This document shows, piece after piece, positions 36,566 through 45,334 of a stretch of DNA of 64,000 bases; position 1 is the stretch's first letter, and the number at the start of each line of letters is the position of its first letter. The translations under genes and the position numbers were made by a program. The notes under the pieces were generated by a model. That model did no database searches and was not told the origin of the DNA. It saw only the letters and a list, made by a program, of their open reading frames with translations. The stretch comes from Verrucomicrobiia bacterium (GTDB lineage: Bacteria > Verrucomicrobiota > Verrucomicrobiia > Opitutales > Cerasicoccaceae): positions 124,001-188,000 of the forward strand of contig JAUIAM010000001.1 in the NCBI GenBank assembly GCA_030425485.1, written 5' to 3'.

Positions 36566-37000
36566 ATGGCACTCCGAATCAGAATGCAGCGACACGGCTC
36601 CGCACACGCGCCGGTCTACCGTATGGTCGTCACCGAATCCACCCACCGTCGTGACGGTCGCCACGTTGAAATCCTCGGCAACTACAATCCGAAGGCCCGT
36701 GGCCAGGACGTAGAGCTCCGCCTGAAGCTCGACCGCGTTGAGTACTGGACTGGCGTTGGCGCACAGCCCAGCGACACGGCCCGCACCCTGATCAACCGCG
36801 CCCGCCGCGAAGCTGGCCTGGTTGCCTCCGTTCCTTCTCCCCAGCCTGCCAAGAAGGCAGAAGCCGCCGCTCCGGCTCCGGCTGCTGAGGAAGCCAAGGC
36901 CGAGGAACCCGTCGCCGACACCACGACGACCGAGGAAGCCCCCGCCGAAGCACAGGCTGCTGACGCCGCGGCCGAAGAGGCCAGCGAAGACAAGGCCTAA
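36566..37000 (+). CDS. rpsP: 30S ribosomal protein S16 with acidic Ala/Glu tail
   Basis: 144 residues. Residues 1-82 are a normal S16 (MALRIRMQRHGSAHAPVYRMVV ... NYNPKA ... VGAQPSDTA). The remaining 60 residues are low-complexity Ala, Glu, Pro and Thr. S16 binds 16S rRNA during small-subunit assembly. First gene of the rpsP-trmD-rplS-rplI group; a terminator follows, so part of the transcription stops here. Confidence 0.96.
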   Translation: MALRIRMQRHGSAHAPVYRMVVTESTHRRDGRHVEILGNYNPKARGQDVELRLKLDRVEYWTGVGAQPSDTARTLINRARREAGLVASVPSPQPAKKAEAAAPAPAAEEAKAEEPVADTTTTEEAPAEAQAADAAAEEASEDKA

Positions 37001-37022
37001 GCGGGCTCACAACTTTTTCACC

Positions 37023-37055
37023 AAAACGGCTTCTCGACGGAGAGGCCGTTTTTTT
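37023..37055 (+). terminator. Rho-independent terminator after rpsP
   Basis: Stem AACGGCTTCTC/GAGAGGCCGTT with loop GACG, followed by a run of seven T. It separates rpsP from the lipoprotein and trmD genes. Confidence 0.85.
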
Positions 37056-37090
37056 GTGGAAAATGCGATCCACTCGACTACTTTTACCGG

Positions 37091-37693
37091 ATGAAAACGC
37101 CCGCCTTGTTGCTGTTATTGCTCCTGCCGCTAGCCGCTTGCGCGCGTGAGTATGCGTTTTACCAGGTTTTGGTAGACGACCAGCTTGAGCTGATTACCTC
37201 TTTAGAGTCTGGTGTGCCGCAGGCGCTCTATGCCGCTAATGCCACGGTAGAGCAGTACGCGAGGGTGCAGGAGGTTGAGGAAGGGGTGTATCGATACGAT
37301 GCCAGCTATCCGCTGACCTACGTTAACTCTGAAGTGGGTTATGAGCCAGTAGTCACTCAAACGCGTGATGTGGGGCTCAAAATTGATATTCGTGAGGATG
37401 GTGACAAGATCGTGCTAAATTACTCAGCAGTGGGTCTGGCTAGGTGGACGCTGCTTTATCCGCGAAGTGTAACAGAAAATAGCCCAGACCAGGAGCCCCA
37501 GTTGCCGCCCGAAATAGAGCCGGGGCTATATCCCATTTTCGAAGCCACTGAACTGCGCAATATCCCTAAAACATTTGGTAATGGTGATATGCATGGCAAA
37601 TTCAGAATATTAGGTAGTGGAGATATTCGAGTACATGGTGGCCTCGTGACTGAAAACGGAACGCGCCTCATCATCATTGAGCGCATTAACTGA
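37091..37693 (+). CDS. Lipoprotein of unknown function between rpsP and trmD
   Basis: 200 residues. Lipobox LAACA (Cys17) after a leucine run, then a beta-rich domain with a repeated Y/V pattern and C-terminal RLIIIERIN. No family recognised. It occupies the place where rimM normally lies. The ATG is 14 bases before trmD's upstream region, so it is probably cotranscribed with trmD. Its base composition is slightly more AT-rich than its neighbours, which hints at later insertion. Confidence 0.75.
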   Translation: MKTPALLLLLLLPLAACAREYAFYQVLVDDQLELITSLESGVPQALYAANATVEQYARVQEVEEGVYRYDASYPLTYVNSEVGYEPVVTQTRDVGLKIDIREDGDKIVLNYSAVGLARWTLLYPRSVTENSPDQEPQLPPEIEPGLYPIFEATELRNIPKTFGNGDMHGKFRILGSGDIRVHGGLVTENGTRLIIIERIN

Positions 37694-37707
37694 TCTTTCA
37701 AAATCCC

Positions 37708-38382
37708 ATGCTTAAGCGTATCGATGTGTTGACCCTTTTTCCGCGGATGGCGGAGGGATTTCTGGCCGAGAGTATCCTCGGGCGGGCCGTTTCGCGCGGC
37801 TTGATGGAGATGGGCGTGCACAATCTGCGCGACTGGTCCACCGACAAACATAAAAAAGTGGACGATCGGCCCTTTGGTGGCGGGGCAGGGATGGTGCTCA
37901 TGCCCGAGCCGCTTTTTGACGCCATTGAGGCCCTAAAAACCGAGCAAACGACTACGGTTTATCTCTGCCCGGACGGCGAGATGCTCTCGACCGAAATGGC
38001 CCGCGAACTGGCTACACACCCGCATTTGCTCATGGTTAGCGGGCACTACGAGGGGATCGACCAGCGGGTGCGGGACACCCTGGTCGATCGCGAGATTTCC
38101 ATCGGCGATTATGTGCTGACCAACGGCACGCTGCCGGCCTGTGTGCTGGCAGATTGTGTCACGCGGCAAATTCCTGGCGTATTAGGTGAAGAAAAATCCT
38201 TGACGCAGGACAGCTTCAACGACAATTTCCTCACTTTTCCACAATTCACGCGCCCGGCGGAGTACCGCGGAATGAAGGTTCCTGAAGTACTTCTAGGTGG
38301 CAACCACGCCGCCATCGAGCAGTGGAGAGCGGAAGAAAGACAGCGACGGACCCGTGACAAGCGGCCAGACCTGAACCATTAA
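37708..38382 (+). CDS. trmD: tRNA (guanine37-N1)-methyltransferase TrmD
   Basis: 224 residues. SPOUT trefoil-knot methyltransferase: DVLTLFPRM start, RPFGGGAGMVL, SGHYEGIDQRV and EISIGDYVLTNG are the SAM-binding signatures. Modifies G37 next to the anticodon to prevent frameshifting. Slightly short at the C-terminus compared with E. coli. In the ribosomal protein operon as usual. Confidence 0.96.
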   Translation: MLKRIDVLTLFPRMAEGFLAESILGRAVSRGLMEMGVHNLRDWSTDKHKKVDDRPFGGGAGMVLMPEPLFDAIEALKTEQTTTVYLCPDGEMLSTEMARELATHPHLLMVSGHYEGIDQRVRDTLVDREISIGDYVLTNGTLPACVLADCVTRQIPGVLGEEKSLTQDSFNDNFLTFPQFTRPAEYRGMKVPEVLLGGNHAAIEQWRAEERQRRTRDKRPDLNH

Positions 38383-38422
38383 CCTTTGTATCCTCACGGA
38401 TACGCCCAGATTGACTTTCGCC

Positions 38423-38803
38423 ATGCAAGCGATTCTCGAAGACATCACCAAAGACCAAATCAAAGACGACCGCGGCCACTTCAAGGTTGGCGACGGCGTA
38501 CGTGTGCACACCCGTGTGCGCGAAGGCGACAAGGAACGTATCCAGATTTTTGCCGGTATCGTTATTTCCCGTAAGGGTGGCGGCATCGCTGAAAGCTTCA
38601 CGGTGCGTCGCATCTCCTACGGCGAAGGCGTTGAGCGCGTTTTCCCCGTTCACTCCCCGAACATCGAAAAGGTCGAAGTCGACCGCGAATCCGTCACCCT
38701 GCGTGCCCGTATGTTCTACCTGCGCAACCGCATCGGTAAGTCTGCCAACAAGGTGAAGGAAAAGCGCCTTGTCGAGGCCAAGCGCGGCGGCAAGAAGTCC
38801 TAA
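38423..38803 (+). CDS. rplS: 50S ribosomal protein L19
   Basis: 126 residues from ATG 38423 (a TTG at 38411 would add four). Contains the L19 core FKVGDGVRVHTRVREGDKERIQ, FAGIVISRKGGG, and RVFPVHSPNIEKVEV, ending in a basic tail. Binds at the subunit interface. Lies between trmD and rplI. Confidence 0.96.
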   Translation: MQAILEDITKDQIKDDRGHFKVGDGVRVHTRVREGDKERIQIFAGIVISRKGGGIAESFTVRRISYGEGVERVFPVHSPNIEKVEVDRESVTLRARMFYLRNRIGKSANKVKEKRLVEAKRGGKKS

Positions 38804-38823
38804 CCCTCCCGAATTTACCTATC

Positions 38824-39333
38824 ATGGCAACGACAGACATTCTCCTGCTCGAGCACGTAAACGGCCTCGGTGGTGAAGGCGATACCGTAACGGTTAAGGC
38901 CGGTTACGCCCGCAACTTCCTCCTGCCGAACAAGAAGGCCCTGCCCGTCACCAACGCGAACCAGAAGTACATCGAGTCGCTTCAGAAGCGTCGCGCCGAG
39001 CGCGAAGCCAACGAGCTGGCTGGTGCTCAGGAACTGGCCGCGAAGATCTCCGCCGTCAACATCGCTATCGCGGTCAAGACTGGCGAGGGTGGCAAGATGT
39101 TCGGTGCTGTGACCGCTCAGGACCTCGTCGACCGCCTGAAGGAAGACGGCGTCGAGCTGGACAAGAAGAAGATCAACCTCTACACCCCGGTCAAGACTCT
39201 GGGCAAGCACACCACCAAGGTGAAGCTCCACCCGGAAGTCAGCGTCGAGTTCGAATGGGAAGTCGTTTCCGAGAACCCGATTGAAACCGACGGCGAAGAA
39301 GAGGCTGCCGAAGAAGCACCCAAGGCCGAGTAA
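38824..39333 (+). CDS. rplI: 50S ribosomal protein L9 with acidic tail
   Basis: 169 residues. N-terminal L9 domain (ILLLEHVNGLGGEGDTVTVK, GYARNFLLPNKKA), long connecting helix (about 40-75) and C-terminal domain. An acidic Glu/Ala tail of about 18 residues parallels the one on S16. Placed next to rplS rather than with rpsF/rpsR. Confidence 0.95.
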   Translation: MATTDILLLEHVNGLGGEGDTVTVKAGYARNFLLPNKKALPVTNANQKYIESLQKRRAEREANELAGAQELAAKISAVNIAIAVKTGEGGKMFGAVTAQDLVDRLKEDGVELDKKKINLYTPVKTLGKHTTKVKLHPEVSVEFEWEVVSENPIETDGEEEAAEEAPKAE

Positions 39334-39360
39334 TTCGCGCCCCGCTTTTAGCTTTCCTGA

Positions 39361-39396
39361 AAGAGCAACCCATGCGGGTTGCTCTTTTTTTTTATT
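39361..39396 (+). terminator. Rho-independent terminator after rplI
   Basis: Perfect 11-bp stem AAGAGCAACCC/GGGTTGCTCTT with loop ATGC followed by about ten T. Ends the ribosomal protein operon. Confidence 0.92.
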
Positions 39397-39450
39397 CGTA
39401 TGCTTGGGCAGGGCATTTCCTCACTTGCGTTGCCGTCGTCTAATAAAGCG

Positions 39451-39478
39451 AAAGCCGCAGGCGTTCACCTGCGGCTTT
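39451..39478 (-). terminator. Terminator of the MFS transporter gene
   Basis: Inverted repeat AAAGCCGCAG/CTGCGGCTTT with an eight-base loop, downstream of the minus-strand MFS gene and followed in that direction by a T-rich stretch. Confidence 0.75.
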
Positions 39479-39516
39479 CTGGGGGTATCTAATGGTCTGG
39501 GGTGAGTGAAAATGAA

Positions 39517-41061
39517 TTAAGCAATCTCGGCATCGGCTTCTTCTTCGCGGGCAAGTTCATCGTCCGTGGGGCGTTTGCCAATGGTCTCCAAGCTAATGCC
39601 TTTTGTCTCGATGGCAAAGATAAACGTGATGACTGCCCCGCCAATAAAGGCAAAGACCAGCGTGTAGAGCAGGGCCTGCTTCCCGATGCTCTGGATGAGC
39701 AGCGGAAAGAGAAAGGCCGTCAGCACCGCGCCGATCTTGGCAAACGAGGCTGCAAAGCCCGCACCTTTACCCCGGATGTGCGTGGGGAAGACTTCCCCGG
39801 CGATGAGGTACGTCATGGCGTTGGGCCCGAGGTTGGTCATGAAAAAGAAGAGCATGAACCCGATGAAGAGCAGGGGCATGTTTGTGCCGCCGGATAGCGC
39901 GGCCAGCAGCAGGCCGACCGCACAGCCGATGAATCCGAGGATTTGCAACTTGATGCGCCCGACCTTGTCCACCAACAAAATGGCGAAGATGATGCCCACG
40001 ACAAAGAGCAGATCCATGACGGCCGAGCCCTTGGCTGCCAGCATGTCGTTGCGGATGACCCCGGCGAGGCCGCTATCCGCCGTTCTGGAGCCGATGACGG
40101 CGGCGAGAATGGTCGGGGTAAAGATACCGATGCCGTAGGTGCCCAGGTCTTGCAGGAACCACGGGACGGAGGCAAGGATGGTCGACTTGCGGTGCTGTTT
40201 GCTGAATAGCATGCCGTAGTGGCTGGGCGGAGGAGTTGCGGCCTTCACCGGACGGTGGAGTGTGACCTGCTTGGGGTACTGCGGGCGACGCTTGAGCAGG
40301 CGGTGGGTTTCGCGCTCGGCATCCACGAGGCGCCCCTTAGAGACGAGCCAGTGCCCGCTGTCCGTAACGTAGAAGCGACCAATGACGACCAGGATAGCCG
40401 GGATGATCGCGGTGGCGTACATGGTGCGCCAGGCACCGGTGTCGAGCGCGCTCTGGTCTGCGGCCAGGATCATGTAGCCGATGACGGTGCCTGTGAGCGC
40501 GCCTACGGCTTGAAAGGCAAAGGCACTGAGCACGAGTCGCCCACGGGCAGAGCTGGGAATGCTCTCCGAGATGACGAGGTGGGCCGTGGGGTAGTCGCAC
40601 CCCAGCGCGATGCCGAGTCCAAAGAGGAAGATGACGACCCAGATAAAGCTCGGGGCCAGAGAGACTGCCACCAGAAAGATGGTGAAAATGACCATCTCGG
40701 CGATGAACATGCGCTTGCGGCCAAAGACATCGGCCAGGCCACCCAGGGCAGAAGCGCCGACTAGGATGCCGGCCAGGGTGGCCGCGGTGATAAACCCCTT
40801 GGCCGAGGCGTCCCCCTCTAGCTGGAAGTCCTGTGTCATCAGCGGGAGGGCGACACCGGTCATAAAGACCACCATGCCCTCGAAGAACTTGCCTGCGCAG
40901 GCAAGTGCCCAGATGCGCCACTGCATGATGGTCATCGGCGTCGATGGAATGCGTGTTCCGTCAGCCCACTGAGGCTGCTCGTCGATATAGTCCTGAACAG
41001 TGCGGGCCTGCTTTGGCTGGCCAGGATCAGGCTGCAGAAAGGGCTTTTGTGAATCGGACAT
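39517..41061 (-). CDS. MFS metabolite:proton symporter
   Basis: 514 residues from ATG 41061 (the frame extends to 41163 without homology). Twelve helices, motif A GGLADVFGRKRMF between helices 2 and 3, and the sugar-porter/AAHS-like SESIPSSARGRLV and GEVFPTHIRGKGAG repeats. Imports a sugar, organic or aromatic acid; substrate unknown. A long central loop (about 250-300) is basic. Confidence 0.85.
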   Translation of the reverse strand: MSDSQKPFLQPDPGQPKQARTVQDYIDEQPQWADGTRIPSTPMTIMQWRIWALACAGKFFEGMVVFMTGVALPLMTQDFQLEGDASAKGFITAATLAGILVGASALGGLADVFGRKRMFIAEMVIFTIFLVAVSLAPSFIWVVIFLFGLGIALGCDYPTAHLVISESIPSSARGRLVLSAFAFQAVGALTGTVIGYMILAADQSALDTGAWRTMYATAIIPAILVVIGRFYVTDSGHWLVSKGRLVDAERETHRLLKRRPQYPKQVTLHRPVKAATPPPSHYGMLFSKQHRKSTILASVPWFLQDLGTYGIGIFTPTILAAVIGSRTADSGLAGVIRNDMLAAKGSAVMDLLFVVGIIFAILLVDKVGRIKLQILGFIGCAVGLLLAALSGGTNMPLLFIGFMLFFFMTNLGPNAMTYLIAGEVFPTHIRGKGAGFAASFAKIGAVLTAFLFPLLIQSIGKQALLYTLVFAFIGGAVITFIFAIETKGISLETIGKRPTDDELAREEEADAEIA

Positions 41062-41166
41062 GGCTGCTTGTGGATTCGGGCTGGATGCTGGTTGAAGCCC
41101 GAATTTTTGCCACGAGCAACCCTTTAAGGGGTCTGTGACGTGATTGTCACATGCCACTTGCAATAA

Positions 41167-41201
41167 ACAAACGGGCCGACGATTATCGTCGGCCCGTTTG
41201 T
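41167..41201 (-). terminator. Terminator downstream of clpP
   Basis: 17-bp perfect stem (ACAAACGGGCCGACGAT and complement) with a one-base centre, so effectively a long hairpin with a small loop, followed on the minus strand by TTTATTG. It also lies between two minus-strand genes, isolating clpP from the MFS gene. Confidence 0.85.
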
Positions 41202-41220
41202 GAAAGCTATAGGACGAAGG

Positions 41221-41838
41221 CTAGATTTTGTCCACGATGGCGTCAGCCAAGCCGTACTTGATGGCTTCGGTCGCGGTCATGTAGAAGTCGCGGTCGGTGT
41301 CCTTGGCGATTTTCTCCAGCGGCTGACCGGAGGAGGCGGCGAGGATGTTGTTCAGCTCGATACGGAGCTTCTCCATCTCTTCGGCCTGGATGTTGATGTC
41401 CACCGCCGGGGCGACAATGCGGCCCATGATGAGCGGCTGGTGGATGAGCACGCGTGCGTGCGGGAAAACGAAGCGGTTGCCCTTGTCCGCGCCGCAGAGC
41501 AGGATAGAGCCCATGCTGGCCGCCATGCCGGTCACGGTGACGCGGATGGGGGAGCCAATGATTTTCATGGTGTCGTAGACGGCCATGCCTGCGGTGATGG
41601 AGCCGCCCGGGGTGTTGATGTAAAAGTCGATGGGCTCGCCGGGTTTGTCGGCGTCGAGGTAAAGGAGTTTCTCCATGACGGCCTTCATCGAGTCGTCATT
41701 GACTTCGCCCCAGAGGAAAAGTTTACGTTGCTCGAGGAACTTCTTCTCCATGAGCATGCTCAGGCTGCCCTTGGGTTCCTCATTCTTTTTGTCGTCATCG
41801 CAGTCGAAGCGAACGGTGTCCTTGTCGTATGCCTTCAT
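41221..41838 (-). CDS. clpP: ATP-dependent Clp protease proteolytic subunit
   Basis: 205 residues. Nucleophile Ser108 in TGMAASMGS, catalytic His133 in ARVLIHQPL and the Asp of the DTDRD segment near 180 are all present, together with YINTPGGSITAGMAVYDTM. Forms the barrel that degrades substrates fed by ClpX or ClpA. No clpX or tig gene is adjacent, and the N-terminus (DCDDDKKNEEPKG) differs from canonical ClpP, so it may be a second paralogue. Confidence 0.92.
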   Translation of the reverse strand: MKAYDKDTVRFDCDDDKKNEEPKGSLSMLMEKKFLEQRKLFLWGEVNDDSMKAVMEKLLYLDADKPGEPIDFYINTPGGSITAGMAVYDTMKIIGSPIRVTVTGMAASMGSILLCGADKGNRFVFPHARVLIHQPLIMGRIVAPAVDINIQAEEMEKLRIELNNILAASSGQPLEKIAKDTDRDFYMTATEAIKYGLADAIVDKI

Positions 41839-41987
41839 AGAAAAGTCGAAATGTAGGTATGCAGCGCGGATTTACCAATCAAAAAGTGAATTTCTCTGCA
41901 AGCGGTGCTCATGGCGGTATTGACAAAGCTGTGTGTCAATGTATCCAGATTTATATTTCCCGTTAATATTTGTCCGACAGTGCCGAT

Positions 41988-42383
41988 ATGGCAGCTATGA
42001 GTCAACAGCTACACCATGTCAGTTCGGTCCCTTTTCCGGTTGTGCAGCAGGATGTTGCAAAAGCAGACTTGATGAAACGTCTCTTCATGTTTTTCCGCCC
42101 CCATGTTAAAGTCGATCATTCCTACCTGTGTTGGGAGGAAGGTGAAGAGGCCCGCTCACGCACGGTGCTCGTGCAGGCCAAGCCCAAGGTAAAAGTCGAG
42201 CTACTGAGCGAGGAAGGCTCGCGCTTTAAGGCCCAGCTGTCCCGTGTGAGCGGCCAGAACAACTACCAGCTCAAGGTCTGGCCCCGTACGACGCGGGATT
42301 TTGCCCAGGAGGCCATTACGTTGTTGGCTACCTTGCCAAATGGACAGGAGAAGCTTTATCCCGTTCAAGCCTGCGTAGAGTAG
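41988..42383 (+). CDS. Small protein resembling the C-terminal part of its DUF1573 neighbour
   Basis: 131 residues from ATG 41988 (a TTG at 41970 would add six). No signal peptide. The last 80 residues have the spacing KVKVELL..G..F.A.L......NYQL.VWP ... ITLLATLP, which resembles the C-terminal Ig-like part of the DUF1573 protein at 42492. Function unknown; the pair may act together or derive from a duplicated domain. Confidence 0.6.
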   Translation: MAAMSQQLHHVSSVPFPVVQQDVAKADLMKRLFMFFRPHVKVDHSYLCWEEGEEARSRTVLVQAKPKVKVELLSEEGSRFKAQLSRVSGQNNYQLKVWPRTTRDFAQEAITLLATLPNGQEKLYPVQACVE

Positions 42384-42491
42384 GAAAGCTTTTCGGAGCA
42401 AATCGCGGCGGATGGGTTTCTTGCTTGAGCGTTTGCCGGAGCAATCGCAAAGTGGATAGTATTCATCCATTCATCTACTGCTTTCTGTCCT

Positions 42492-43154
42492 ATGATGCTG
42501 AAAAGTCCGCTGCCGTTTCTGCTCCTGTCTACAACCCTGCCCTTGGCCAGCCATGCAGAGCTGACTTGGGAGCGTACCTCTGCCGAAGTCGAGACGTCCT
42601 TCGGGCAGGCTTCGATTGAGGCCAGCTATCCCTTTAAAAATACGGGGACTTACCCGGTGAAAATACTCGAAGTCGATACGTCCTGCGGCTGTACCTACGC
42701 TGCCGCCAGCAAGGAAGTCGTCGCCCCGGGCGAGTCGGCAGAAGTCATGGCTTTTTTCGAAACCGAAACGCGCGAGGGGCCCCAGGGTACGACCATCACA
42801 GTGCGAACAGACGATCCGGCTCAGTCGCGCACCGTCTTGAAGCTTCAAACCGATATCCCCCCGGCTGCGATCTTGCCGCAGCGCACGGTGATATGGAAGC
42901 CTGGCCAGCCTTTAGAGGTCCGCCAGATGGACATTACAACGGAGCTCGGCGTGACGTTGAAGCTGGGCAAGCCAAAGCGTCTGTTGCCGGTGAAGGCCGC
43001 CCTGGAGCCGCTGGAATATGGCCCCGGCTATCGACTGACGATTACGCCCGATGAAGGTGCCGAGGAAGCTTCGGGCCTGCTCCCGATCGAAGCCACCTGG
43101 GGAGAGGGGAATACGAGAACCTATGGCCTCTACCTCAGAATTGGGAAGCGCTAG
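42492..43154 (+). CDS. DUF1573 exported protein
   Basis: 220 residues. Signal peptide 1-22 (LPLASHA), then the DUF1573 Ig-like domain with YPFKNTGTYPVKILEVDTSCGCTYA and VVAPGESAEV, and a second beta domain. The SCGC motif is conserved in this family, whose role is unknown. Its TAG stop is part of the CTAG at the left end of the adjacent inverted-repeat element. Confidence 0.85.
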   Translation: MMLKSPLPFLLLSTTLPLASHAELTWERTSAEVETSFGQASIEASYPFKNTGTYPVKILEVDTSCGCTYAAASKEVVAPGESAEVMAFFETETREGPQGTTITVRTDDPAQSRTVLKLQTDIPPAAILPQRTVIWKPGQPLEVRQMDITTELGVTLKLGKPKRLLPVKAALEPLEYGPGYRLTITPDEGAEEASGLLPIEATWGEGNTRTYGLYLRIGKR

Positions 43155-43314
43155 CCGTGTCTTCAAATTCATCAAGGTCGGTAGAAAAGGGTCTTTTCGC
43201 GTCTTTTTCCGTTTTCTCAGTTCATGAATCTGGATTCACACCACTTCGAAAGCCGAAAAAATCCTCAAAATTACCTCTTTTTCCCTCGTTTCTTAATTTG
43301 AAGACACCGCCTAG
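43151..43314. mobile_element. 165-bp inverted-repeat element (MITE-like), copy 2
   Basis: Interior identical to 33196-33320. The terminal repeats differ from copy 1 at the same stem position on both sides: GTGTCTTCAAATT/AATTTGAAGACAC here against GTGTTTTCAAATT/AATTTGAAAACAC there, so pairing is kept. Flanked by CTAG on both ends. Lies between convergent genes. Confidence 0.8.
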
Positions 43315-43325
43315 CCGTTGTATGC

Positions 43326-44075
43326 CTAGGGATAATCCTGGCGCGTAGGACGTACGGTGATGTCGCTGATGTGGACGTGGGGCGGCAGAGAGACGATATG
43401 CTCAATGGCCTCTGCGATGTCATCGCCGTAGAGCAGGGGGCCGAAGTTCGTGTGGAAGCGCTCGACTGTATCGTCCTGGTAGCCCGCATTTTCCTGAAAC
43501 TCGCTGAGCACGATGCCTGGCGCAACCGTTGTGACGCGGACGCCCTTGCCGCAGACGTCGCGTCGCAAAGCTTCGGCCAGCGCGTGTACGGCGTGCTTTG
43601 AGGAGCCATAGACGGCGCTGAAGGGCGAGATGTTATTCCCTACCACTGAGCCGATGACAACGATATCGGCGGCTTGCTCCGGGTAAGCGGTTTCCTGCCG
43701 CTTGACCATGCGCTGGGCGGCGGCCTGCATGAGCTTGAGCGCGCCCGCTACGTTGAGTTGCCACATGGCGTCGAAGTTTTTCAAGTCGGCGTCTTTGACC
43801 GAACCGCCAAGGCCAAATCCGGCGTTGACGACGACGATGTCCGGCTCGGCACCAAAGTGCGTCTTTGCCGCGGTAAACAGTGCGCCGACGGTAGCGCCCT
43901 TGGAGGCATCACCCGCGACGCCATGAAAGCCCTCACCGAGCTCCTGCTTCAGCGCGTCGAGCTTTTCCTGACGGCGTCCATTGGCGATAACGTTAAACCC
44001 ACAGGCGACGAATCGCCGGGCGGTGGCTTCCCCGATGCCTGAGGTGGCACCCGTGATGATGGCAGTGCGTTTCAT
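43326..44075 (-). CDS. Short-chain dehydrogenase (YdfG-like)
   Basis: 249 residues from ATG 44075. TGATSGIGEATAR cofactor motif at 8-20, NAGFGLGG, catalytic Ser near VVIGSVVG and Tyr-x3-Lys in YGSSKHAV. A basic residue after the first strands (NGRRQEK) suggests NADP. Resembles 3-hydroxy acid/serine dehydrogenases; substrate uncertain. Confidence 0.85.
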   Translation of the reverse strand: MKRTAIITGATSGIGEATARRFVACGFNVIANGRRQEKLDALKQELGEGFHGVAGDASKGATVGALFTAAKTHFGAEPDIVVVNAGFGLGGSVKDADLKNFDAMWQLNVAGALKLMQAAAQRMVKRQETAYPEQAADIVVIGSVVGNNISPFSAVYGSSKHAVHALAEALRRDVCGKGVRVTTVAPGIVLSEFQENAGYQDDTVERFHTNFGPLLYGDDIAEAIEHIVSLPPHVHISDITVRPTRQDYP

Positions 44076-44132
44076 AGCTGCATAGTTTGCGCGGGAACCC
44101 AGCGTTTGCAACCTATGAGCGTGGAGTGCCCG

Positions 44133-44570
44133 CTAAAACTCAACCGATTCCTTCACCTCGTAGCCCTTGCTTTTGTCCCAGCTCCAGCAGTTCATGCGGA
44201 GGTTTTCCAGCGCGCGCTTCTCCGCTTCTTCGGCAGAGTAGAGGCTGGCCCCGAGCCCGTAGGCCTGATAAAAATCGCGGTCGATGCGAAAGCGGCTGTA
44301 CACCACGACCAAGTAGCCGCGGTCGAGGTCATGGCCATGGGCGCGGGCCGTGTGGTTGAAAACGTGCTGCTTGAGATGCCCGCGCTTAATCAGCACTTCG
44401 CGGGCTTTCGCCCCGAGCGCCTGGTGAGATTCCGCCGGCTCGGTGACGTAGGCGTAGCTCACCTCGAGGTCACCCTCTTCCGGGTCGTCTGCAACGGCAA
44501 AACCGATCTCTGCCTGAGCAGAGACTATGAGCAGGCAGATCAGAGGAAGGCACAACTTAGGCAGGCGCAT
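44133..44570 (-). CDS. Exported protein of unknown function
   Basis: 145 residues with a signal peptide (MRLPKLCLPLICLLIVSAQA). The mature part has GYLVVVYSRFRIDRDFYQAYGLGASLYSAEEAEKRALENL, recalling the repeated-stress DUF4189-like exported proteins, but I cannot assign it. Weakly linked to its neighbours. Confidence 0.6.
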   Translation of the reverse strand: MRLPKLCLPLICLLIVSAQAEIGFAVADDPEEGDLEVSYAYVTEPAESHQALGAKAREVLIKRGHLKQHVFNHTARAHGHDLDRGYLVVVYSRFRIDRDFYQAYGLGASLYSAEEAEKRALENLRMNCWSWDKSKGYEVKESVEF

Positions 44571-44763
44571 GGTGATGAGAGCTACGACCGCACTAGTGTG
44601 CCGCGTTAGCCATGTTCTTTGAATAAGTTAATAGCCTCAAAATAGTACAAGAAACACAAAAGGGCATTCGGTATTGCCTAAGATAAAGCTCAAGCCTGAA
44701 GCTCTCTGCGACTTTGCGTATCTGCGGTGAAATGGTTTAGACAAGAACTAAGCAAACACCGCA

Positions 44764-45327
44764 CTAGAGCAGGCCGAGTTCCATCTTGCCTGCTTCAGAG
44801 ATCATGTCCTGGTGCCAGGGCGGGTCCCAGACGATGTCCACCTGGGCTTCGTTTACGCCGGGTACGGTTACCACGCGGGAGCGGGCATCCTCGGCAATCG
44901 CCGGGCCCATGCCACAGCCGGGTGCGGTCAGCGTCATCTGCACGCTGACGTCGTACTTTCCCTCTTCAGTTTCCTTCACATCCATCGAGTAGATGAGGCC
45001 GAGGTCCACGATGTTGACCGGGATTTCCGGGTCAAAAACGCTGCGGAGAGCTTCCCAGATGGCGTCGTCGTCCGGCGGTCCCTCGTGGTCGGCATCGGCT
45101 GCCGCTTCTGCCCCCGCAGAGGCGTCCGCGGTGGGGATTTCTTCGCCCAGGGCGTCGGCGTCCTTCCCGAGAATACGGAACATCCCGTAGTCGCAGACGA
45201 TGGTGAAGTTTCCGCCCAGGCGGTGTGTGATGTCCACCTCCATGCCTTCGGGCAGGTTGAGCTTATCCCCGGCGGGGATGACGGTGGCTTCGACTTCGCG
45301 AGTCAGGGTGCGGTGGTTGTCGGACAT
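44764..45327 (-). CDS. sufT: Fe-S assembly protein SufT
   Basis: 187 residues. N-terminal SufT-specific beta region, then a MIP18/DUF59 domain with [17 protein letters not shown] and the conserved TAPGCGMG, ending [18 protein letters not shown]. Auxiliary factor for Fe-S cluster maturation under high demand. Last gene of the suf cluster. Confidence 0.92.
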   Translation of the reverse strand: MSDNHRTLTREVEATVIPAGDKLNLPEGMEVDITHRLGGNFTIVCDYGMFRILGKDADALGEEIPTADASAGAEAAADADHEGPPDDDAIWEALRSVFDPEIPVNIVDLGLIYSMDVKETEEGKYDVSVQMTLTAPGCGMGPAIAEDARSRVVTVPGVNEAQVDIVWDPPWHQDMISEAGKMELGLL

Positions 45328-45334
45328 GGCATAA

